A DNA stretch of 64,000 bases from Pseudomonas koreensis (GCF_024169245.1 NZ_JALJWP010000001.1:4837501-4901500); one strand, 5' to 3'. Counted from the first letter of the stretch, positions 19,608 through 27,387 are shown. Made by a program: numbers and translations. The notes: a model not told the origin generated them from the sequence alone.

Positions 19608-19699
19608 AGATCAAAAGATCGCAGCCTTCGGCAGCTCCTACAGGTGCACCGTATTCCAAATGTAGGAGCTGCCGAAGGCTGCGATCTTTTGACGTTGCT

Positions 19700-20437
19700 T
19701 CAGGCTTGTCCTTTCGCCTGTTTTTCCAGATGCACCTGCAGGTCTGGATCGATCTGTAAGGCCGCGGCCAGCTCGTCGAGATAGCTGCGGTCGGCATCCT
19801 GTTGGTCGTCCACCAGCATGACGCTGGCCAGATACATTTCGGCGGCTACGGCGGGATCGCCTTCGGCAGATTGCGCGACTTCACCAGGGTCCAGCGGTTT
19901 GGCGACTTCGGCGTCGAGCCATTGCTGCAACTGCGGATCCGCGGTGTGTTTGCCGATTTCGCTGCCGATCAGGTGCTTCTCTGCGTCGTCGATACGTCCG
20001 TCGGCCTTGGCAGCGGCGATCAAGGCGCGCAGTACCGCGTGGCTGTGGGTTTCGATTTGCGGGCCGGCGAGCAGGTCGGCGGTCTGTGGCAGCTCTTGCG
20101 GCGCCTTGCTGGCCTGGCTGCGTTGCCACGCTTGATACGCTTTGTAGGCCATCATGCCCAGCGAAGCGAGGGCCGCGTAATGGGTGCCGCCGGAACGGCT
20201 GCGGCTGCCGCCACCGAGGGCGCTTCCCAACCCGCCACCGCCGAGCAAGCCACCCAATAAACCACCCAGACCACCGAGGCCACCCGAAGCAGCCGCGCCC
20301 CCCGCGCCGGTCGGACTGCCGCCGCCCAACAGGCCACCGAGCAATCCGCCCAGACCATCTGGGGCCGAAGCCCCTCGTTGTTGCCCCGCCGAGGCCTGGC
20401 CTCGCAGCAGTTGTTCAAGCAAATCGCTGGTGTTCAT
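19700..20437 (-). CDS. DUF533 (YebE/TerB-like) protein
   Basis: A 245-aa protein. Residues 1-20 are a short helix (LLEQLLRGQ). Residues 27-90 are a low-complexity Gly/Leu/Ala repeat region (GLGGLLGGLLGGG twice). The rest, about 105-245, is the DUF533 domain, a TerB-like helical bundle with the acidic DGRIDDAEKHLI loop. E. coli YebE is the comparison; its precise role is unknown, probably envelope stress. The start at 20437 is preferred because AGGATGAC precedes it. It ends ten bases after a REP pair, with its probable terminator displaced 1.2 kb downstream. Confidence 0.88.
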   Translation of the reverse strand: MNTSDLLEQLLRGQASAGQQRGASAPDGLGGLLGGLLGGGSPTGAGGAAASGGLGGLGGLLGGLLGGGGLGSALGGGSRSRSGGTHYAALASLGMMAYKAYQAWQRSQASKAPQELPQTADLLAGPQIETHSHAVLRALIAAAKADGRIDDAEKHLIGSEIGKHTADPQLQQWLDAEVAKPLDPGEVAQSAEGDPAVAAEMYLASVMLVDDQQDADRSYLDELAAALQIDPDLQVHLEKQAKGQA

Positions 20438-20696
20438 GATGTCATCCTCAGGGCCCCGGCCCGATTGCGTCAGGCAACGATAGACCGACGCGGCCATCGC
20501 GCCAGCACCGTTGGGCTGACGCCGGATAATCGATGAATTGCCACCCGAGAAATTTTCCGCAAGCCAGCTAAGATTCAAGGGTGGTGAACCTTATCCCGGC
20601 GAAACCGGTCGATAGCTGCAACCCGACCCGGTTTGCCGACGCCCTTCCTGACGATGGGCGATACCCGGCTTGCTTCACTTTCTGGAGAACGCCCCC

Positions 20697-21413
20697 GTGA
20701 TATCCACCGTACACATCGCCAGGCTGAAAGCATGGGGCGCCCATGGTTTTACCGCGACCGGCGTGGTCACCGCCTTCCTCGCGACCCTCGCTCTGCTGGA
20801 GAACCAGCCGATCCATTGTTTGATGTGGCTGGGCGTGGCCCTGATCGTCGACGGTCTCGACGGCGCATTGGCACGCAAGGTCAACGTGCAATCGGTGTTG
20901 CCGAGTTTCGACGGTTCGGTCCTCGATCTGGTGATCGATTACCTGACGTATGTGTTCATCCCGGCACTGTTTATCTACCGCTACATTCCCCTGCCCGATT
21001 ACACCCTGTTGCTGACGGTATCGGTGATTCTGGTGTCGTCGCTGTTCTGCTTCTGCAACGTCAACATGAAGAGCAAGGACAACTATTTTGTCGGTTTCCC
21101 GGCGGCATGGAACGTGGTTGCGTTGTGTCTGTACATCATTGGCCCGGGGCCGTGGATCACCTTCCTGACAGTGATAGGTCTGGCGTTGCTGACGGTGACA
21201 CGGATGAAGTTCCTGCACCCGTTCCGCGTGCGCCGCTTCATGCCGATCAACATTGCCGTCACCGCGATCTGGCTGCTGTGCAGTTTGTCGCTGGTGCTCA
21301 ATCACCCGGTGGTCAACCCGATGGTGATGGGTTTGTGGTTGCTGATGTCGGCTTACTTCCTGGGGATCTGCATCTGGCGCACGGCGCTGGAGTGGTTTGA
21401 TCGCGGCCATTGA
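20697..21413 (+). CDS. pcs: Phosphatidylcholine synthase (CDP-alcohol phosphatidyltransferase)
   Basis: A 238-aa integral membrane enzyme that joins choline to CDP-diacylglycerol to make phosphatidylcholine. The CDP-alcohol phosphotransferase motif is visible: DGLDGALAR, then G and two Asp in FDGSVLDLVIDYL. About seven or eight hydrophobic segments follow the usual pattern. The start at GTG 20697 is chosen for GGAG eight bases before; a TTG at 20670 is possible. The phosphatidylcholine subfamily is inferred from overall length and the VGFPAAWN segment. It stands alone, followed by a REP pair. Confidence 0.88.
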   Translation: MISTVHIARLKAWGAHGFTATGVVTAFLATLALLENQPIHCLMWLGVALIVDGLDGALARKVNVQSVLPSFDGSVLDLVIDYLTYVFIPALFIYRYIPLPDYTLLLTVSVILVSSLFCFCNVNMKSKDNYFVGFPAAWNVVALCLYIIGPGPWITFLTVIGLALLTVTRMKFLHPFRVRRFMPINIAVTAIWLLCSLSLVLNHPVVNPMVMGLWLLMSAYFLGICIWRTALEWFDRGH

Positions 21414-21428
21414 AATAAACACCTCCCC

Positions 21429-21522
21429 CTGTAGGAGTGAGCCTGCTCGCGATAGCGGTGTGTCAGTCGAATGATGTTCAGCTGACACACCGCTATCGCG
21501 AGCAGGCTCACTCCTGCAGGGG
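21429..21522. repeat. REP pair (family A)
   Basis: Long palindrome: GTAGGAGTGAGCCTGCTCGC plus GATAGCGGTGTGTCAG, short loop, then the complement CTGACACACCGCTATCGCGA and onward. It lies between the convergent pcs and methyltransferase genes. Confidence 0.9.
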
Positions 21523-21540
21523 ATGTTCATTTCTCCAGAA

Positions 21541-22353
21541 CTAACGTTTGGTAATCACCACTTCCAGATATTCACTCGGCACCACCAGCGACTCGTCCCC
21601 CGCCCGATTCGAGCGATTGAGCAACTCCATCAGATCATCCTCCAGCGCCTGCCCAGCCTCCGGCGACAACACCGCAAAAGCCTTGTGCACCGGCCCGTAC
21701 CAGTGCCGAAAGATGTCAATGAAATGCGCTGCCGAGCGGTAACGGAAGTTGAAGTGGTTGCGCGTCACGCGTACGACAAAATCGCGATCATCGAACTGCT
21801 TGTGCAGCCACGCATCCGAGCCCCAATTCGAGGGAGGCTGTGCAACCGCAGGCGGTGGCAGATGCTGACCGAGGATCTTGAACATCTGCCCGACGAAGCC
21901 CTCCGGCGTCCAGTTCGCCATACCGATCCGCCCGCCCCGACGACAGACCCGCCCCAGCTCGGCAGCGGCGGTGACCTGGTCAGGCGCGAACATCACGCCG
22001 AACGTCGACAACACGGCGTCGTAGCTTTCATCGGGAAACGGCAGCGCCTCGGCATCGGCCACCTGAAAAATCACCTCCAGATGCTCGGCCCGGGCGCGAT
22101 CCTGACCACGCTCCAGCAGCGCCGCCACGTAATCGGTCGAGGTCACTACACACCCGCGCCGCGCCGCTGCCAGGGTTGCATTGCCGTTGCCAGCAGCGAC
22201 ATCCAACACCTGTTCATCGCAGCGCAGATCGCAGGCCTCGGCGAGGCTTTCGCCGACGATTTGCAATGTGGTGCCGATCACGGCGTAGTCGCCACTGGCC
22301 CAAGCGACTTTCTGACGTTCCTTCAGGGCAGTGAGATCAATCGGGGTACTCAT
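21541..22353 (-). CDS. Class I SAM-dependent methyltransferase
   Basis: A 270-aa methyltransferase of the UbiE/COQ5-like fold. Motif I is VLDVAAGNGNATLAAA, motif II VTSTDY, followed by VADAEALPFPDESYDAVLSTFGVMFAP typical of methyltransferase-11 domains. Substrate unknown. The start at 22353 is the first to give the usual N-terminal helix; GGAGC lies 13 bases before. The frame continues upstream without stop for 50 codons but lacks typical content. Confidence 0.87.
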   Translation of the reverse strand: MSTPIDLTALKERQKVAWASGDYAVIGTTLQIVGESLAEACDLRCDEQVLDVAAGNGNATLAAARRGCVVTSTDYVAALLERGQDRARAEHLEVIFQVADAEALPFPDESYDAVLSTFGVMFAPDQVTAAAELGRVCRRGGRIGMANWTPEGFVGQMFKILGQHLPPPAVAQPPSNWGSDAWLHKQFDDRDFVVRVTRNHFNFRYRSAAHFIDIFRHWYGPVHKAFAVLSPEAGQALEDDLMELLNRSNRAGDESLVVPSEYLEVVITKR

Positions 22354-22583
22354 GACAGCGAGCTCCGTGGCAGAGAGAATGCACAGGCTGCGACGCGGAC
22401 CGTGCTTGCTCACTATCGCGCCGAGGCTGCCCGGCGTCCCTGTCAATCGTCCGGCAACCCCGTAAACCGGGCACTTTGCCGATGAGCGGCGGGAATCTGT
22501 CAAGCCCCTGATACACCTTGCGCATTGCCAGCGTCGCGGGATTGGTTTCTGATGCGGGCTCGCCTACGCAAAGGACTCGACCG

Positions 22584-23045
22584 ATGTCACTGCACCTCGA
22601 CTGGCTCGCCGCGCACATGCAACACAGCGATCGCTACGCGGCGTGGATTCACCAACAATTCCACTACGAGTACGCCGACCAGCCCCTGGCTCAATGGCAG
22701 CGCGAATTTGCCGAAGGCCAAAGCAACGGCGAATGGTCGTGCCTGATTGCCATGGACGGCGAACGACTGCTCGGTGGTGCTGCACTCGCTCGCAACGACT
22801 TGGCCGATCGCGCCGATCTCGGCCCATGGCTTGCCTGCGTATTCGTCGACCCTGAGGCGCGCGGGCAAGGCCTGGCTGAGCAACTGATTGAAGGGATTTG
22901 CGACGCAGCAAAGCAGCGTGGGGTGTCGCGTTTGTACTTGCACACGCAAGACAAACACGACTACTACGGCAAACGCGGTTGGCAGCTATTGGAGCGTTTC
23001 CACGCGTGGGAAAAACAACAATGGCTCATGGTCCGCGACCTGTGA
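22584..23045 (+). CDS. GNAT-family N-acetyltransferase
   Basis: A 153-aa acetyltransferase. The acetyl-CoA pyrophosphate loop is seen in ACVFVDPEARGQGLAEQLIEG, and the C-terminal strand in LYLHTQDKHDYYGKRGWQLLE. It transfers an acetyl group to an unknown amine. The start at 22584 follows AAAGGAC. The last codons and the stop codon form the first arm and the base of an intrinsic terminator, so coding and termination signals overlap. Confidence 0.88.
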   Translation: MSLHLDWLAAHMQHSDRYAAWIHQQFHYEYADQPLAQWQREFAEGQSNGEWSCLIAMDGERLLGGAALARNDLADRADLGPWLACVFVDPEARGQGLAEQLIEGICDAAKQRGVSRLYLHTQDKHDYYGKRGWQLLERFHAWEKQQWLMVRDL

Positions 23046-23059
23046 GCCATTGTTTTTTT
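23017..23059 (+). terminator. Terminator embedded in the 3' end of the GNAT gene
   Basis: AACAATGGCTCA (within the gene) is perfectly complementary to TGAGCCATTGTT, which begins with the gene's own stop codon, and is followed by a run of seven T. The 12-bp stem can also act on the convergent dipZ, whose stop lies at 23062. Confidence 0.87.
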
Positions 23060-23061
23060 GA

Positions 23062-24273
23062 TCAGGCTGCAGGTGCTTTCGCCTCCTCCAGCAACTGCTT
23101 GATCATCTGCTCCTGCTCCGCATAGCGACCTTCACCGAAGTGGCTGTAACGCACCTGCCCCTTGGCATCGATCAGGTAATGCGCCGGCCAGTATTGGTTG
23201 TCGAAGTTGCGCCAGATCGCATAGTCGTTGTCGATCGCTACCGGGTAGGTGATGCCGAGTTTTTTCACCTGATCCCTGACGTTGTCGATGATCCGCTCGT
23301 AGCCATACTCCGGCGTATGCACGCCGATCACCACCAGGCCGTCCTTCTCGTATTTCTGCGCCCAGTCCTTGACGTACGGCAGGGTGTGCTGGCAATTGAT
23401 GCAGTCGTAGGTCCAGAAGTCCACCAGCACCACTTTGCCGCGCAGGGATTCGGCGTTCAGCTCCGGTGAGTTGAGCCACTGCACAGCGCCTGACAGCGAA
23501 GGCATTGTGCCTTGAGCCTGGTCCGTCATCGAATCGGCGCGGACCTTGCTGACAAAGTAGTCGACCACTTTCGGCACGTTCTCCAGGACGTTTTTCTCGA
23601 CGCTGGCCACGCCTTCCGAAGAGGTGCTGGCAAGCAAAGTCTTGTCGACGCCCGTTGCTATCACCGCGACTGTAGCGAGCACCGCAACTCCGGCACCACG
23701 GCGCAACCAGCCACTGAACGGGATCGATGGTTTCAGCCGATTGACCAGACCGCGCCCGGCGAAGATCAACGTGCCCAGCGACAACGCACTGCCAGCGCCG
23801 TAAGCCAGCAGCAACAGACTGGTCTGCGCATTGGCACCTTGCAGCATCGCGCCGGTGAGAATCACTCCAAGGATCGGCCCGGCACACGGCGCCCACAAAA
23901 GACCGGTGGCGACGCCGAGCATGATCGAGCCCATCGGTCCCGCACGTTTACGGGTGTCCGGATCAAGACGATTGCCCAGCGCCACGAAGGGCTTGGTCAG
24001 CCAGTCACCGACGCGGGCCGAGATCAGCGACAGGGCGAACAGCACCATGACGAACAAAGCAACGTGGCGGCCGGTGTTGCTGGCCTGAATCACCCACTCG
24101 CTGCTGACCACGGCTAGGCTGGAGATCAGCGCAAAGGTCAGCGCCATGCCGGCGAGGGTGAGCAGGATCGAGGAACGTGTACGGTTGGCGCCAGCGAACA
24201 GAAACGGCACCACCGGCAGGATGCACGGACTGAGGACGGTCAGCAGACCGCCGAGAAATGCGATGAGGTACAT
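23062..24273 (-). CDS. dipZ: DipZ-type thiol-redox protein (CcdA plus thioredoxin-like domain)
   Basis: A 403-aa fusion. Residues 1-205 form a CcdA/DsbD-like membrane domain of six helices with the redox cysteines C17 (LSPCILP) and C130 (WAPCAGP). Residues about 255-403 are a periplasmic thioredoxin-like domain with the active site C291-I-N-C294. By family it moves electrons from cytoplasmic thioredoxin to periplasmic thiols, as in cytochrome c maturation or envelope oxidative protection. It is third in a row with two small secreted proteins (91 and 33 bases between), all divergent from a two-component system. Confidence 0.9.
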   Translation of the reverse strand: MYLIAFLGGLLTVLSPCILPVVPFLFAGANRTRSSILLTLAGMALTFALISSLAVVSSEWVIQASNTGRHVALFVMVLFALSLISARVGDWLTKPFVALGNRLDPDTRKRAGPMGSIMLGVATGLLWAPCAGPILGVILTGAMLQGANAQTSLLLLAYGAGSALSLGTLIFAGRGLVNRLKPSIPFSGWLRRGAGVAVLATVAVIATGVDKTLLASTSSEGVASVEKNVLENVPKVVDYFVSKVRADSMTDQAQGTMPSLSGAVQWLNSPELNAESLRGKVVLVDFWTYDCINCQHTLPYVKDWAQKYEKDGLVVIGVHTPEYGYERIIDNVRDQVKKLGITYPVAIDNDYAIWRNFDNQYWPAHYLIDAKGQVRYSHFGEGRYAEQEQMIKQLLEEAKAPAA

Positions 24274-24364
24274 GACGGGGTCACCTTGAATGTGGGGGGC
24301 TGGGCACGCAACCAGGCAGCGAGGGAAACGCGCCCTCGCTAGCCTGCTTTATTTACGCCGTGGC

Positions 24365-24745
24365 TCATGCGTTCTGGCCGTCCAGCAACTGCGCTTGTGG
24401 CGTGCGACTGGCACCGTTTTCCGCGACCAGTTGGCCCTGCGGCGTGCGGCTGGAACCGTCAGCGGCAAGCGTCTGGCCCTGCGGTGTACGGCTGGAGCCG
24501 TCAGCGGCAACCATCTGGCCTTGCGGTGTACGGCTCGATCCGTCAGCGGCGAGGGTCTGGCCCTGCGGCGTGCGGCTGGAGCCGTCAGCGGCGATCAGTG
24601 CATCGCTGCCCTCCTTCGCCACTGTGCTCAGCTGGAAGCAGGTGCTGCTGGCGCAACTGCTCTGCTCCACGGCACTGTTGGCGTGGGCGGCGGCACCGGT
24701 GAAAGCAAAGGCTGCTGCGGTCAGAAAGCGCGAGACGTTGTTCAT
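24365..24745 (-). CDS. Secreted 14-residue-repeat protein, unknown
   Basis: A 126-aa protein with a signal peptide ending AAAHA near residue 22. The mature N-terminus has a Cys pair (SSCASSTCFQ, C31 and C36). From about residue 50 it is five tandem 14-residue repeats of the form AADGSSRTPQGQTL, the last diverged (AENGASRTPQAQLL). The repeats are also seen as 42-bp DNA repeats. No family recognised. AAGGAG precedes the ATG. An 8-bp hairpin (AGCGAGGG/CCCTCGCT) lies between it and dipZ. Confidence 0.8.
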   Translation of the reverse strand: MNNVSRFLTAAAFAFTGAAAHANSAVEQSSCASSTCFQLSTVAKEGSDALIAADGSSRTPQGQTLAADGSSRTPQGQMVAADGSSRTPQGQTLAADGSSRTPQGQLVAENGASRTPQAQLLDGQNA

Positions 24746-24778
24746 GGCAAAACTCCTTGCAGAAAAAGTGAGGATGAC

Positions 24779-25042
24779 TCAGTTCTGGTTGTTGCAGCCG
24801 TCAGCGAATTTGCTGTAATCCAGCTCGCGGGTTTTGCCAGCGGAATCGAGGTAGGTCATGCGCGCCTCGGTGATGCCGCAGGTCACTGAAGTGTCTTCAG
24901 TCATCGACAGCACTTTCTGGATATCCAGATGGGTGCCGTAGGTGTAGGTTTGCCGGCTGACGTCAGCTTCGGCGTGGGCCGACAGGGTGCAGATGTTCAG
25001 AGCGGCGAACAGGCAGGCGGCGAATACGGATTTGTTGTTCAT
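24779..25042 (-). CDS. DUF2790 secreted protein
   Basis: An 87-aa protein with signal peptide (FAACLFAALNICTLSAHA). The mature part matches DUF2790, a Pseudomonas family of small periplasmic proteins: TYTYGTHLDIQKVLSMTED then CGITEARMTYLDSAGK. Two mature cysteines (C55 and C82) could form a disulfide. The function is unknown; relatives are often under two-component control. TTGAGGAC precedes the ATG. It is the first gene of the minus-strand set reaching dipZ and is divergent from the response-regulator gene. Confidence 0.85.
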   Translation of the reverse strand: MNNKSVFAACLFAALNICTLSAHAEADVSRQTYTYGTHLDIQKVLSMTEDTSVTCGITEARMTYLDSAGKTRELDYSKFADGCNNQN

Positions 25043-25164
25043 GGTGGTGTCCTCAAGGCTTCAGTGGGTTTGAGCCGAGGCGATCTGTGTGTGCCTCGAT
25101 GGAGCCTATTTGAGGCCCCCGAGGTATCGCGTCTGTGTCAGGAAACGACGAGAATCACTCGTTG

Positions 25165-25199
25165 TGTATCCACGCCTTGTGTAGATACACAGCGATACA
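25165..25199. promoter_or_regulatory. Operator-like box 1 upstream of the OmpR-type regulator
   Basis: TGTATC at 25165, GATACA at 25184 and GATACA at 25194. The inverted pair is spaced 19 bases start to start; the direct GATACA pair is spaced exactly 10 bases, one helical turn, as OmpR-family regulators favour. Confidence 0.6.
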
Positions 25200-25232
25200 A
25201 AACCCGCAGAAAATCGCGTTTTTGCGTCGGCG

Positions 25233-25267
25233 TGTATCCGCCGTCAGGGCAGATACACTGCAATACA
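25233..25267. promoter_or_regulatory. Operator-like box 2 upstream of the OmpR-type regulator
   Basis: TGTATC at 25233, GATACA at 25252 and AATACA at 25262: the same 19- and 10-base spacing as box 1, 68 bases further on. A TATAGA -10-like hexamer follows at about 25297, so this box would lie near -45 of the regulator promoter. Confidence 0.6.
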
Positions 25268-25339
25268 AAGGCAGGCAGGCGTGCGGTCAACGGCGCTATA
25301 GACTGCACGGCATTCCCCCTTTGACAGAGGCTTGAACCG

Positions 25340-26080
25340 ATGGAACATGTCGATCACATTCTCATCGTCGATGACGACCGCGAGATCCGTGAACTGGTAG
25401 GCAACTACCTGAAGAAAAACGGCCTGCGCACGACAGTGGTCGCCGATGGCCGGCAGATGCGCAGCTTCCTGGATGCCAATACGGTCGACCTGATCGTGCT
25501 CGACATCATGATGCCTGGCGACGATGGCCTGCAGCTGTGCCGCGAATTGCGCGTGGGCAAACACAAGGCGACGCCGGTGCTGATGCTCACCGCGCGCAAC
25601 GATGAGACCGACCGCATCATCGGTCTGGAAATGGGCGCCGACGATTACCTGAGCAAACCCTTCGCCGCACGTGAGTTGCTGGCGCGGATCAACGCGGTGT
25701 TGCGCCGCACCCGCATGTTGCCGCCGAACCTGGTGGTCACCGAAGCCGGACGCCTGCTGGCCTTCGGTCGTTGGCAACTGGACACCTCGGCCCGGCATCT
25801 GCTCGACAGCGACGGCACCATGGTCGCCCTCAGCGGCGCCGAATACCGCTTGCTGCGGGTGTTTCTCGACCATCCGCAACGGGTGCTCAGCCGCGATCAG
25901 CTGCTCAATCTGACCCAGGGCCGCGAGGCCGATCTGTTCGACCGCTCCATCGATCTGCTGGTCAGCCGCTTGCGCCAACGCCTGCTGGATGATGCCCGCG
26001 AGCCGGCCTATATCAAGACCGTGCGCAGTGAAGGTTATGTGTTTTCGCTGCCGGTCGAGCTGCTCGGGGCGCCGGCATGA
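25340..26080 (+). CDS. OmpR-family response regulator
   Basis: A 246-aa two-component regulator. The receiver domain (about 5-120) has acidic residues DDD (11-13), phosphorylation site D55 (LIVLDIMMPG), the Thr in LMLTARND and the Lys in YLSKPFAAREL. The C-terminal winged helix (about 145-240) has the usual LSGAEYRLLRVFLDHP and VRSEGYVFSLP. It overlaps the kinase gene by four bases. Two matching boxes upstream suggest autoregulation. The stimulus and regulon are unknown; the divergent DUF2790-repeat-dipZ set is the obvious candidate. Confidence 0.95.
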   Translation: MEHVDHILIVDDDREIRELVGNYLKKNGLRTTVVADGRQMRSFLDANTVDLIVLDIMMPGDDGLQLCRELRVGKHKATPVLMLTARNDETDRIIGLEMGADDYLSKPFAARELLARINAVLRRTRMLPPNLVVTEAGRLLAFGRWQLDTSARHLLDSDGTMVALSGAEYRLLRVFLDHPQRVLSRDQLLNLTQGREADLFDRSIDLLVSRLRQRLLDDAREPAYIKTVRSEGYVFSLPVELLGAPA

Positions 26081-27387
26081 AACTCAAACTGCAATGGCCG
26101 CGCACCCTCGCCTCGCGCCTGTCGCTGATTTTCCTGATCGGGCTGATCCTCGCGCAGGGCCTGTCGTTCGGCGCGCAGTATTACGAGCGTTATCAAAGTG
26201 CCAAAACCACCATGCTCGGTAACCTCGAAACCGACGTCTCGACCTCGATGGCGATCCTCGATCGCCTGCCCGCCGCCGAGCGCGAGGCCTGGTTACCGCG
26301 CCTGGCCCGGCGCAATTACGGCTACCTGCTCAATGAGGGCGAACCGGGCATGCCGGTGACCTCGGCTGAAGAGTCCGTTGCCATTGCCTCGATTACCGCG
26401 GCCATCGGCGACACTTATCCATTAGTGTTTACCGAGGTTCCCGGCGGTCCGAGACGACATTTCCAGGGCCATCTGCGCCTGAGCGACGGTAGCCCGGTGA
26501 CCATCGACATCCGTCCGGCGATGGTGCCACTGTCACCGTGGTTGCCGGTGGTGCTGCTGGGCCAACTGGCGCTGCTGATCCTCTGCACCTGGCTGGCCGT
26601 GCGCATCGCCATTCGTCCCCTCACCCGCCTGGCCAATGCGGTGGAAACCCTCGACCCCAACGCCCACCCGATCAAACTCGACGAGCAAGGGCCGACCGAA
26701 GTCGTCCACGCCGCACGGGCGTTCAACGCCATGCAAACGCGCATCGCCGCCTACCTGAAAGAACGCATGCAACTGCTCGCCGCGATTTCCCACGACCTGC
26801 AAACGCCGATCACGCGGATGAAATTGCGCGCAGAGTTCATGGACGACTCGGTGGAGAAAGACAAACTGAGCAGCGACCTCGGCGAGATCGAACATCTGGT
26901 GCGCGAAGGTGTGGCGTATGCCCGCAGCGTGCACGGCGCCACCGAAGAGAGCCGGCGCACCGATCTTGACTCGTTCCTCGACAGCCTGGTCTTCGACTAT
27001 CAGGACATGGGCAAGGACGTGCAGCTCGGCGGCAAGAGCAAGGCGGTGATCGAAACCCGTCCGCAAGCGCTGCGCCGGGTCCTGGTGAACCTGACCGACA
27101 ACGCCCTGAAATTCGCCGGTGCCGCGCAGCTGCAGGTCGAAGCGCAGGGCAACAGCCTGTCGGTGAAAGTCCTCGATCGCGGCCCGGGCATCGCCGAGGC
27201 CGAACTGGCGCAGGTGCTGGAACCGTTCTACCGCGTAGAAAATTCGCGCAACCGCGACACCGGCGGCACCGGGCTCGGGCTGGCGATCGCCCAGCAATTG
27301 GCGCTGGCGCTGGGTGGCTCGCTGCTGTTGAGCAATCGTGAAGGCGGCGGGTTGTGCGCGGAACTGAGGTTGCCGCTGCCACGCTGA
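26077..27387 (+). CDS. Sensor histidine kinase
   Basis: A 436-aa kinase partnered with the preceding regulator. Two membrane helices (about 13-33 and 153-178) frame a periplasmic sensor of about 120 residues. HAMP follows at about 178-232. The phospho-accepting histidine is H239 in AAISHDLQTPITR. The N box is VNLTDNALKFAG and the G box DRGPGIAEAEL, then GGTGLGLAIAQQLA. It should phosphorylate D55 of the partner. The periplasmic domain is not a recognised sensor type by eye. Confidence 0.94.
   Translation: MKLKLQWPRTLASRLSLIFLIGLILAQGLSFGAQYYERYQSAKTTMLGNLETDVSTSMAILDRLPAAEREAWLPRLARRNYGYLLNEGEPGMPVTSAEESVAIASITAAIGDTYPLVFTEVPGGPRRHFQGHLRLSDGSPVTIDIRPAMVPLSPWLPVVLLGQLALLILCTWLAVRIAIRPLTRLANAVETLDPNAHPIKLDEQGPTEVVHAARAFNAMQTRIAAYLKERMQLLAAISHDLQTPITRMKLRAEFMDDSVEKDKLSSDLGEIEHLVREGVAYARSVHGATEESRRTDLDSFLDSLVFDYQDMGKDVQLGGKSKAVIETRPQALRRVLVNLTDNALKFAGAAQLQVEAQGNSLSVKVLDRGPGIAEAELAQVLEPFYRVENSRNRDTGGTGLGLAIAQQLALALGGSLLLSNREGGGLCAELRLPLPR

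Larger units (their letters stand above)
19048..19690. repeat. 186-bp tandem array: REP pairs (family B) plus decayed RAYT 3' ends
   Basis: Four inverted REP pairs start at 19048, 19234, 19420 and 19606: an exact 186-bp period. Each pair is AAAAGATCGCAGCCTTCGGC facing GTAGGAGCTGCCGAAGGCTG. The three spacers (about 19141-19235, 19327-19421, 19513-19607) align with the last 93 or so bases of the RAYT gene. In the matching frame they read VRAGFVARLGD, stop, PFGDATWL, stop (the first copy differs slightly), against VRAGLVARLGDYPLWDAIWL in the intact gene. The intact gene's own stop codon is in register with the array. Confidence 0.92.

Noticed and set aside
19048..19690. CRISPR-like spacing of repeats
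   Set aside because: The repeats are long inverted REP pairs and the spacers are near-identical to each other and derive from the RAYT gene; no cas genes.
19171..19797. Minus-strand reading frame of 208 codons with 62-residue repeats across the REP array
   Set aside because: 186 is a multiple of three, so the array keeps one frame open on this strand. The translation is repeats of REP sequence, and the frame begins inside the DUF533 gene.
24318..24340. AGCGAGGG/CCCTCGCT hairpin between the repeat protein and dipZ as terminator
   Set aside because: Eight-bp stem but no T-run on the minus strand; recorded only as a hairpin.
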